Assembly: GCA_903954205.1 (NCBI GenBank)
Contig: CAJBMR010000284.1
Location: forward strand, 1-5,238
DNA: 5,238 nucleotides
Direction of reading: 5' to 3'
Origin: an uncultured bacterium
GTDB taxonomy: Bacteria; Actinomycetota; Actinomycetes; S36-B12
The notes under the pieces are model-generated. The model made no database searches, was not told the DNA's origin, and saw only the letters and a program-made list of their open reading frames with translations. The position numbers and the translations under genes are program-made. Positions 1 to 5,238 of the stretch are shown here, piece after piece (positions within the stretch are counted from its first letter, which is position 1; each line of letters opens with the position of its first letter).

Positions 1-117
1 GCCGAGGCAACCGAGGTCGTGCCCGAGGCTGATGGAGACGAGGCCATCGAGGTTGTTGCGGAGGATGTCGCCGAGGCTCCTGGCGATGCCGCTCCCGCTG
101 AAGACGACAAGGCCTGA
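1..117 (+). CDS. rplQ: C-terminal tail of ribosomal protein L17 (partial, 5' end outside window)
   Basis: The frame is open from base 1 and ends at TGA 115-117, giving 38 residues. The peptide is low-complexity and strongly acidic: 14 Asp/Glu, 11 Ala and a single Lys. None of the folded part of any protein is visible, so the identification rests on two things. Actinobacterial L17 proteins commonly end in an Ala/Glu-rich extension, and rplQ normally lies directly before truA in this phylum. L17 is a large-subunit protein near the peptide exit tunnel and is usually the last gene of the rpoA operon. The segment CCGAGGC recurs in frame at about positions 2, 23 and 71, suggesting the tail grew by short codon-level duplications. 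It could be another protein with an acidic tail, but the context makes L17 by far the likeliest reading. Confidence 0.72.
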   Translation, partial: AEATEVVPEADGDEAIEVVAEDVAEAPGDAAPAEDDKA

Positions 118-158
118 CACGCCGACACGATTGACGTAACTCGGGAAGCGTCAGGCCT
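110..158 (+). repeat. 9-bp inverted repeat across the rplQ stop codon
   Basis: AGGCCTGAC at 110-118 is perfectly complementary to GTCAGGCCT at 150-158, with 31 bases between. The left arm contains the upstream stop codon. A second, mutually exclusive pairing exists inside it: TGACG 132-136 with CGTCA 149-153, loop of 12. No run of T follows the right arm, so this is not a classical intrinsic terminator. It could be an attenuator, an RNA-processing hairpin or chance. Confidence 0.45.
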
Positions 159-200
159 CGCCCCTCGTGGCGGTCTGGCGCTTCCTGCTGTGGAGGGGTC

Positions 201-1007
201 ATGATCCGGTTGCGACTGGACCTTGCCTACGACGGGACCGATTTCTCCGGGTGGGCACGCCAGCCGGGCTTGCGCACGGTTCAGGGGGTCGTTGAGGAGG
301 CCCTCGCGCGTGCGTTGCGGCTTCCCGAGCCTCCGGCCGTCACCTGCGCCGGGCGCACCGATGCCGGCGTACACGCCCGCGGGCAGGTGGCACACGTCGA
401 CCTCGATGCATCGGCGGGCCGGGACCTTGAGGCGCTGGCGCGGAGCATGCGCGGACTTCTGCCGGAGGATGTCTCGGTCCTATCCGTCACGGTGGCACCG
501 GAGGGTTTCGACGCGCGTTTCTCAGCCCTTTCCCGGCGCTACCGCTATGTGGTCTGCGATGACCATCGGGTGTGGGACCCGCTGCGTCGCAGGGAGATTG
601 TGCGTCATTCACGAGCCCTGGACCTCGCCGCCATGACGTCCGCGGCCGCACCGCTGCTGGGAGAGCGAGACTTCGCAGCCGTCTGCCGTCCGCGCGAAGG
701 CGGCACGACCATTCGCACGCTGTTGGCGCTGGAATGGGCTCGCGGAGCCACGGGGCTTGCGGAGATGCAGGTGAGCGCGGATGCCTTCTGCCATTCCATG
801 GTGCGGGCTCTCGTTGGCCTGCTCGTGCCCGTCGGCGAGGGGCGACGGCCGGTGACCTGGCCCGCCGAGGTGGTCGCCCTCGGAGTCCGCGACTCCGGGG
901 TGCAGGTGATGCCGGCTCACGGACTCGTCCTCGAGGAAGTGTGCTACCCGGATGACAACGAACTGGCCGCGCGGCAGGCGGTCACGCGATCCATCCGCGG
1001 TGGTTGA
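201..1007 (+). CDS. truA: tRNA pseudouridine(38-40) synthase TruA
   Basis: TruA converts uridines 38, 39 and 40 in the anticodon stem-loop of many tRNAs to pseudouridine, without cofactor, in the cytoplasm. The 268-residue product has the family layout. It opens with an RLDLAYDGTDFSGWARQPG block (residues 5-23). The catalytic loop GRTDAGVHARGQVAHVD lies at 51-67, with Asp54 as the catalytic nucleophile. FDARFSALSRRYRY (103-116) and ADAFCHSMVRALVG (193-206) line the active site, and MPAHGLVLEEVCYP (237-250) forms the C-terminal strand. All key residues are present and the length is normal. The start is ATG 201, preceded by GGAGGGG at 192-198; the spacing is short, and the next in-frame candidate, TTG 210, would be too far away. 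The gene is followed after 6 bases by the ABC-F gene, so the two are probably co-transcribed. No convincing promoter was seen in the 83-base gap upstream. Confidence 0.97.
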   Translation: MIRLRLDLAYDGTDFSGWARQPGLRTVQGVVEEALARALRLPEPPAVTCAGRTDAGVHARGQVAHVDLDASAGRDLEALARSMRGLLPEDVSVLSVTVAPEGFDARFSALSRRYRYVVCDDHRVWDPLRRREIVRHSRALDLAAMTSAAAPLLGERDFAAVCRPREGGTTIRTLLALEWARGATGLAEMQVSADAFCHSMVRALVGLLVPVGEGRRPVTWPAEVVALGVRDSGVQVMPAHGLVLEEVCYPDDNELAARQAVTRSIRGG

Positions 1008-1013
1008 TCCGTC

Positions 1014-2672
1014 ATGGGGCATATCGACGTTCAGCACGTGACCTACTCACTCCCGGACGGACGTGTGCTGCTCGATGATGTGAGTTTCCGCATCGGTGAA
1101 GGTGTCAAGGCCGCGCTCGTGGGAGCCAATGGCGCGGGCAAGACCACCCTGATGAAGCTCATTGCCGGCGACATCGACGCCGAGTCCGGAAGCATCGTGA
1201 CGACCGGGGGCATGGGAGTCATGCGCCAGTTCATCGGGCAGGGACGTGACGGCACCGTGCGCGACCTGCTCCTTTCTGTGTCACCGCCGCCGCTGCGTTC
1301 GGCTGCGGCCGAGGTGGATGCCGTCGAGGAACTCCTCATGTCCACAGAGGACGCCGACATCCAGATGCGCTATGCGCAGGCACTGGCCGACTTCGCCGAT
1401 GCCGGCGGCTACGACGCCGAGGTCGCCTGGGACGTCTGCTGTACGGCGGCCCTCGGGGCGGCGTATGACGAGGTGAAGTGGCGCCGGGTGGAGACGCTCT
1501 CTGGGGGTGAGCAGAAGCGCTTGGTCCTCGAGGTCCTGCTGCGCGGACCCGATGAGGTCCTGCTGCTGGATGAGCCGGACAACTACCTCGACGTGCCCGG
1601 CAAGACCTGGCTCGAGGAACGGATCGCATCGAGTGCCAAGACCATCCTGCTGATCAGCCACGATCGCGAACTCCTCCGGGCCTGCGCGACAACCGTCGTC
1701 ACGGTGGAACTCGGGGCAGCGGGCAACACCGCCTGGGTGCACGGCGGGGGATTCGCTACGTATGCGGATGCGCGCGACGATCGCATGAGCCGACTCGAGG
1801 AGTTGCGACGTCGGTGGGATGAGCAGCACCAAAAGCTCAAGGACCTCGTGCAGATGCTCAAGACCAAGGCTGCCTACAACGACGGACTCGCATCGCGCTA
1901 TCAGGCCGCGCAGACTCGCCTCCGGATGTTCGAGGAAGCGGGTCCGCCCGAGGCGGTGCCCGTGCGCCAGCGGATGCGCATGCGGCTCGAGGGCGGTCGC
2001 ACAGCGAAGCGCGCGATCGTGTGCGAGGGCCTCGAACTCACCGATCTCACTCAGCCCTTCGATCTCGAGGTCTGGTTCGGGGAACGAGTCGGAGTGCTCG
2101 GTCGCAATGGTGCGGGCAAGTCCCACCTGCTGCGCCTGCTCGCAGCGGGCGGCAGCGACCCGGATGTCGAGCATCGGCCCGTCTCCGACGTGCCCATCCC
2201 ACCGGTGCGCCACACCGGCCTCGCCCGGTTGGGCTCGCGCGTGCGACCCGGATGGTTCGCCCAGACGCACGTGCGCCCGGACCTCGAGGACCGGACCCTG
2301 CTGGAGATCCTCCATCGTGGCGACGGCCACCGTGACGGGATGGGCCGTGAGCAGGCCGCGCGTGCGCTGGACCGCTACGGCCTCGCCGCCGCGGGGGAGC
2401 AGCGGTTCGCGTCGTTGTCGGGAGGCCAGCAAGCACGCTTCCAGATCCTTCTTCTCGAGCTCTCGGGAGCGACGCTGCTGCTCCTGGACGAGCCCACCGA
2501 CAACCTGGACCTGGAGAGCGCCGAGGCACTCGAGGGCGCCCTCGATGCCTTCACGGGCACCGTGCTGGCGGTCACGCACGATCGGTGGTTTGCCCGAGGC
2601 CTGGACCGGTTCGTCGTCGTCGGGGGAGACGGGGTGGTGAGGGAGTCGACGGAGCCGATGTGGGACTCCTAG
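1014..2672 (+). CDS. ABC-F family ATPase, probable ribosome-associated factor
   Basis: This is a 552-residue soluble protein with two ATP-binding cassettes and no membrane segment, the ABC-F architecture. Domain 1 has Walker A GANGAGKT (37-44), signature LSGGE (163-167 region), Walker B/D-loop LLLDEPDNYLD (183-193) and H-loop SHD (215-217). A charged helical linker of about 85-90 residues follows (roughly 246-335, rich in Arg/Glu/Lys), matching the P-site tRNA interaction motif position. Domain 2 has Walker A GRNGAGKS (363-370), SLSGGQQ (467-473), LLLLDEPTDNLD (488-499) and THD (521-523). Both catalytic Glu residues (187, 493) are present, so it should hydrolyse ATP. ABC-F proteins bind near the ribosomal E site to tune translation or protect against antibiotics; which applies here cannot be read from sequence. 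The ATG 1014 start gives the family-like MGHIDV opening. It has only a weak GGTGG (999-1003) in front, so translation is probably coupled to truA, whose stop lies 6 bases upstream. Confidence 0.93.
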   Translation: MGHIDVQHVTYSLPDGRVLLDDVSFRIGEGVKAALVGANGAGKTTLMKLIAGDIDAESGSIVTTGGMGVMRQFIGQGRDGTVRDLLLSVSPPPLRSAAAEVDAVEELLMSTEDADIQMRYAQALADFADAGGYDAEVAWDVCCTAALGAAYDEVKWRRVETLSGGEQKRLVLEVLLRGPDEVLLLDEPDNYLDVPGKTWLEERIASSAKTILLISHDRELLRACATTVVTVELGAAGNTAWVHGGGFATYADARDDRMSRLEELRRRWDEQHQKLKDLVQMLKTKAAYNDGLASRYQAAQTRLRMFEEAGPPEAVPVRQRMRMRLEGGRTAKRAIVCEGLELTDLTQPFDLEVWFGERVGVLGRNGAGKSHLLRLLAAGGSDPDVEHRPVSDVPIPPVRHTGLARLGSRVRPGWFAQTHVRPDLEDRTLLEILHRGDGHRDGMGREQAARALDRYGLAAAGEQRFASLSGGQQARFQILLLELSGATLLLLDEPTDNLDLESAEALEGALDAFTGTVLAVTHDRWFARGLDRFVVVGGDGVVRESTEPMWDS

Positions 2673-2690
2673 GGGCCGAGAGGACCCGTT

Positions 2691-2720
2691 TTGACCCCTT
2701 CCTGGCTCCCCAGGTAGCCT
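2691..2720 (+). promoter_or_regulatory. Probable housekeeping sigma-factor promoter of rplM-rpsI-glmM
   Basis: A -35 hexamer TTGACC (2691-2696) and a -10 hexamer TAGCCT (2715-2720) are separated by 18 bases. Both fit the actinobacterial principal sigma consensus (TTGACn, TAnnnT). Transcription would start near 2727, leaving a leader of about 68 bases before rplM. The spacer contains the inverted repeat CCTGG (2701-2705) and CCAGG (2710-2714), whose right arm touches the -10. GACCC also occurs twice, 10 bases apart, at 2683-2687 and 2693-2697, the second overlapping the -35. The start site has not been measured. Confidence 0.65.
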
Positions 2721-2726
2721 TGGCGG

Positions 2727-2794
2727 TCGTTGTGCCCGCCCCAGGGCCCAACCGGGTTGCCCGATGGGCTTCCCCTGAGCGAGCGAAGGTCCAC
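2727..2794 (+). promoter_or_regulatory. GC-rich rplM 5' leader with alternative hairpins (possible L13 autoregulatory leader)
   Basis: Two mutually exclusive foldings are visible. In one, GGG 2744-2746 pairs with CCC 2760-2762 and CAAC 2749-2752 with GTTG 2756-2759. In the other, GCCC 2759-2762 pairs with GGGC 2766-2769 around a GAT loop. GGGC 2766-2769 could also reach GCCC 2734-2737. L13 represses its own mRNA through leader structures in E. coli and Bacillus, but I do not recognise either of those Rfam shapes here. Any role in actinobacteria is inference. In a sequence this GC-rich some pairing is expected by chance. Confidence 0.3.
2785..2789 (+). promoter_or_regulatory. Ribosome binding site that fixes the rplM start
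   Basis: GAAGG lies 5 bases before GTG 2795. This supports that GTG over upstream in-frame starts, even though the reading frame stays open back into the ABC-F gene. Confidence 0.7.
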
Positions 2795-3238
2795 GTGCGT
2801 ACGTACACCCCCAAGCCGGGCGAGATCACCCGCGAGTGGCTCGTTATCGATGCCACCGACATCGTGCTCGGTCGCCTGGCCAGCCAGGTCGCCACCCTGC
2901 TGCGGGGCAAGCACAAGCCCGTCTTCGCCCCTCATGTCGACACCGGCGACTTCGTCATCATCATCAACGCTGAGAAGGTCGCTCTCACGGGCAGCAAGCT
3001 CGAGCAGAAGCGCGACTACCGTCACTCGGGCTACCCGGGTGGCCTGTCAGCCAAGACCTACTCCGAGCTCCTCGAGGACAACCCCCGCCGCGCCGTCGAG
3101 AAGGCGATCAAGGGGATGCTCCCGCACAACAAGCTCGGTCGGCAGCAGTTGAACAAGCTCAAGGTGTACGCCGGGCCCGATCATCCGCACGCCGCACAGA
3201 TGCCCACCCCGTACACCATCACGCAGGTCGCGCAGTAG
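2795..3238 (+). CDS. rplM: 50S ribosomal protein L13
   Basis: L13 is an early-assembling large-subunit protein that binds 23S rRNA. The GTG start at 2795 gives exactly 147 residues, the usual actinobacterial length, opening with MRTYTPKPGE. Family hallmarks are the strand and loop VIDATDIVLGRLAS (17-30), LLRGKHKP (35-42), APHVDTGDFVIIINAEKV (45-62), YRHSGYPGG (75-83), AVEKAIKGMLPHNKLGR (100-116) and LKVYAGPDHPHAAQ (122-135). Lys is encoded only by AAG, as expected for a highly expressed gene in a GC-rich genome. The frame is open about 70 codons further upstream, but that stretch crosses the promoter and leader and does not resemble L13. The gene is first in the rplM-rpsI-glmM unit, 32 bases before rpsI. 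Confidence 0.98.
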   Translation: MRTYTPKPGEITREWLVIDATDIVLGRLASQVATLLRGKHKPVFAPHVDTGDFVIIINAEKVALTGSKLEQKRDYRHSGYPGGLSAKTYSELLEDNPRRAVEKAIKGMLPHNKLGRQQLNKLKVYAGPDHPHAAQMPTPYTITQVAQ

Positions 3239-3247
3239 CGATCACCG

Positions 3248-3258
3248 CGCAGTCTGCG
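3248..3258 (+). repeat. Short palindrome just before the rpsI ribosome binding site
   Basis: CGCAG-T-CTGCG is a perfect 5-bp inverted repeat that ends two bases before the AGGAAG ribosome binding site. The octamer CGCGCAGT also occurs twice, at 3229-3236 (overlapping the rplM stop) and 3246-3253. A small mRNA hairpin is possible, but chance is equally likely in a GC-rich spacer. Confidence 0.3.
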
Positions 3259-3270
3259 AAAGGAAGAGAC

Positions 3271-3762
<492 letters not shown>

Positions 3763-3763
3763 T

Positions 3764-3768
3764 CGGAG
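3764..3768 (+). promoter_or_regulatory. Ribosome binding site that fixes the glmM start
   Basis: CGGAG begins two bases after the rpsI stop and sits 4 bases before GTG 3773. It supports a start outside rpsI rather than the longer open frame that begins within rpsI at 3629. Confidence 0.65.
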
Positions 3769-3772
3769 CGCC

Positions 3773-5134
3773 GTGAGCGGTCGCCTCTTTGGCACCGATG
3801 GCGTGCGGGGACTCGCCAACCGCGACCTCACCGCCGAGCTTGCCCTGTCCCTCTCCGCTGCGGCCGCGCATGTGCTGGGCGACACGGGTGCCCTCGCTGC
3901 GGGAGGTGGGCGTCCTACGGCTGTCGTCGGGCGCGATCCACGCGCGAGTGGCGAATTCCTCGAAGCCGCGGTCGTGGCAGGCCTCGCCAGCGCGGGGGTC
4001 GACGTACTCCTCGCGGGTGTGCTTCCCACTCCGGCGATCGCGTATCTCACGGAGCGTCACGGCGCGAGTCTCGGTGTGATGCTGTCCGCCTCGCACAATG
4101 CGATGCCGGACAATGGCATCAAGTTCTTCGATGCGCACGGCTTCAAGTTGCCCGACGCCATCGAGGACGCCATCGAGACGCGTCTCCATGAGCCGTGGGA
4201 TCGACCGCTGGGCGGTGGCGTCGGGCGCGTGCGCACGCTGCCCTCTGCTGGGCAGGACTACCTCGAACACGTGCTCGATGTCGTGCGCACGCCCTTGACG
4301 GGACTATCCGTCGTGGTCGATTGCGCCAACGGCGCCGCATCGACGGTCTCTGCCGAGGCGATGCGTCGCGCAGGCGCCCACGTGGTGGCCATTCATGCTT
4401 CGCCTGACGGCCTCAACATCAATGAGGGATGCGGCAGCACGCACCTCGACGATCTCATCGCTGCTGTGCTGGAGCATGGCGCGGATATCGGCATTGCCCA
4501 CGACGGCGACGCCGATCGCTGCCTCGCCGTCGATGCCGAAGGCCACGTCATCGATGGCGATCAGATCCTGGCGATCCTCGCACTGGGCATGCGTGACCGC
4601 GGCACGCTGGCGCGCGACACCGTGGTAGCGACGGTGATGTCCAACCTGGGCTTCCGCCTCGCGATGGAGGAGCAAGGAATTGCCGTGGTCACCACCGCGG
4701 TAGGTGATCGCTACGTGCTTGAGGAAATGCGCGCGCAGGGTTATGCCCTCGGTGGCGAGCAGAGCGGTCACGTGGTGGTGCTCGATCGGGCGACCACCGG
4801 CGACGGCGTACTCACTGCACTGGCTCTGCTCGACCGCATGGCTGAGACCGGTTCGAGTCTCAAGGATCTCGCCGCGGTCATGACCCGCTTGCCGCAGGTG
4901 CTCATCAACGTCGATGGCGTGGACAGGTCTCGCCTCGCGGAGAGCGCTGAGGTCAAGGCTGTCGTCGAAACGGTCGAGCGCGAGCTCGGCAATGCGGGCC
5001 GTGTGTTGCTTCGGCCCTCGGGTACGGAGCCCCTGGTGAGGGTCATGGTCGAGGCGCCGACCGCCGAGGCAGCGCGCGATGCTGCTGAGGCGATCGCTGC
5101 AGCCGTGCGCGCGTCACTCTCGATCAGTGCGTAG
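3773..5134 (+). CDS. glmM: Phosphoglucosamine mutase GlmM
   Basis: GlmM interconverts glucosamine-6-phosphate and glucosamine-1-phosphate, the step before GlmU on the way to UDP-GlcNAc and peptidoglycan. It belongs to the alpha-D-phosphohexomutase family and works through a phosphoserine. The 453-residue product shows all four active-site elements. The N-terminal GRLFGTDGVRG block is at 3-13. The catalytic loop SASHN is at 105-109, with Ser107 as the phosphorylated serine, followed by DNGIKFF. The metal-binding loop DGDADR is at 244-249, sugar-binding GEQSGH at 328-333 and phosphate-binding RPSGTEP at 414-420. Length is normal for the phylum. Starting at GTG 3773 gives the family-like opening (V/M)SGRLFGTDG; earlier in-frame codons lie inside rpsI and encode an Arg/Ser-rich sequence typical of an out-of-frame reading. 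The 10-base gap to rpsI implies a shared transcript and probably coupled translation. No inactivating change is seen. Confidence 0.98.
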   Translation: MSGRLFGTDGVRGLANRDLTAELALSLSAAAAHVLGDTGALAAGGGRPTAVVGRDPRASGEFLEAAVVAGLASAGVDVLLAGVLPTPAIAYLTERHGASLGVMLSASHNAMPDNGIKFFDAHGFKLPDAIEDAIETRLHEPWDRPLGGGVGRVRTLPSAGQDYLEHVLDVVRTPLTGLSVVVDCANGAASTVSAEAMRRAGAHVVAIHASPDGLNINEGCGSTHLDDLIAAVLEHGADIGIAHDGDADRCLAVDAEGHVIDGDQILAILALGMRDRGTLARDTVVATVMSNLGFRLAMEEQGIAVVTTAVGDRYVLEEMRAQGYALGGEQSGHVVVLDRATTGDGVLTALALLDRMAETGSSLKDLAAVMTRLPQVLINVDGVDRSRLAESAEVKAVVETVERELGNAGRVLLRPSGTEPLVRVMVEAPTAEAARDAAEAIAAAVRASLSISA

Positions 5135-5167
5135 GTCTCGTCGTGTAGAGGGGTCACCAGGGAGAGG

Positions 5168-5188
5168 TGTCGTCCCAGTAGGACGCCA
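5168..5188 (+). terminator. Weak hairpin downstream of glmM (possible terminator without T-tract)
   Basis: CGTCC (5171-5175) pairs with GGACG (5181-5185) around a 5-base loop. After one mismatch, GT/AC-type pairing at 5168-5169 and 5187-5188 extends the stem. It begins 34-37 bases after the glmM stop, a plausible position for an operon end. There is no run of T after it, so intrinsic termination is doubtful. Confidence 0.25.
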
Positions 5189-5216
5189 TTCGACACATAC
5201 TGTGGATGACGCACCT

Positions 5217-5234
5217 GCTGGCAAGGTTGCCAGC
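5217..5234 (+). repeat. 8+2+8 perfect inverted repeat next to a possible GTG start
   Basis: GCTGGCAA (5217-5224) and TTGCCAGC (5227-5234) are perfect reverse complements separated by GG. This is the strongest palindrome in the window. As DNA it looks like a dimeric-regulator operator half-site pair. As RNA it would form a 6-bp GC-rich stem with an AAGGTT loop. It directly precedes GTG 5235, and the loop AAGG (5223-5226) is 8 bases from that codon, a good ribosome-binding spacing. The window ends at 5238, so neither a downstream gene nor a T-tract can be checked. Confidence 0.55.
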
Positions 5235-5238
5235 GTGA

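Noticed and set aside
131..160. TTGACG at 131-136 as the -35 of a truA promoter
   Set aside because: No TAnnnT-like hexamer occurs 16-19 bases downstream, so there is no matching -10.
1281..2579. 432-codon open frame on the - strand opposite the ABC-F gene
   Set aside because: It lies entirely antisense to a clearly recognised gene, shows no recognisable domain, and long antisense frames are expected at this GC content.
2668..2700. Intrinsic terminator after the ABC-F gene
   Set aside because: GGGG at 2672-2675 could pair with CCCC 2695-2698 only around a 19-base loop, and no T-tract follows. TTTTG at 2689-2693 belongs to the promoter -35 region.
2764..2778. Four-codon leader ORF (ATG 2764 to TGA 2776-2778) ahead of rplM
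   Set aside because: It has no ribosome binding site and is too short to tell from chance.
2585..2794. Longer rplM start giving a 217-residue protein
   Set aside because: The extra 70 codons lie in another frame of the ABC-F gene and cross the promoter and leader. The 147-residue product from GTG 2795 matches L13 length and has its own ribosome binding site.

Overview
The window is a high-GC stretch of bacterial chromosome, and all of its genes lie on the + strand. Protein sequences and gene order point to an actinobacterium: an acidic tail resembling the end of L17, truA, an ABC-F ATPase, rplM, rpsI, then glmM. The first 40 or so residues of S9 form an acidic extension, the glmM product is 453 residues, and three genes in a row start with GTG. 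I cannot place it below phylum level. I see no phage, transposon, plasmid, CRISPR or tRNA/rRNA sequence. This is a housekeeping region, not an accessory island.

Layout. Bases 1-117 are the 3' end of a gene coding for an Ala/Glu/Asp-rich tail, most likely rplQ (L17). An 83-base gap holding a 9-bp inverted repeat leads to truA (tRNA pseudouridine 38-40 synthase, 201-1007). Six bases later comes a two-ATPase-domain ABC-F protein (1014-2672). A 122-base gap follows, with a recognisable housekeeping-type promoter (2691-2720) and a GC-rich leader. Then come rplM (L13, 2795-3238), rpsI (S9, 3271-3762) and, only 10 bases further on, glmM (phosphoglucosamine mutase, 3773-5134). The last 104 bases are non-coding as far as can be seen. 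They contain a weak hairpin and a near-perfect 18-base palindrome that abuts a possible GTG start at 5235.

How the genes work together. L17, L13 and S9 are ribosome parts. TruA modifies the tRNA anticodon arm. ABC-F proteins generally act on the ribosome, often near the exit (E) site. GlmM makes glucosamine-1-phosphate for UDP-GlcNAc and peptidoglycan. The tight rpsI-glmM spacing suggests that the supply of cell-wall precursor is tied to ribosome production. There are probably two transcription units: rplQ-truA-ABC-F as the end of an upstream ribosomal operon, and rplM-rpsI-glmM from its own promoter. Read-through between them is possible, because no strong terminator is visible before the rplM promoter.

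I did not find a previously undescribed system. The observations most worth checking are the rplM promoter and leader, the palindrome at the right edge, and the placement of the ABC-F gene inside a ribosomal cluster.
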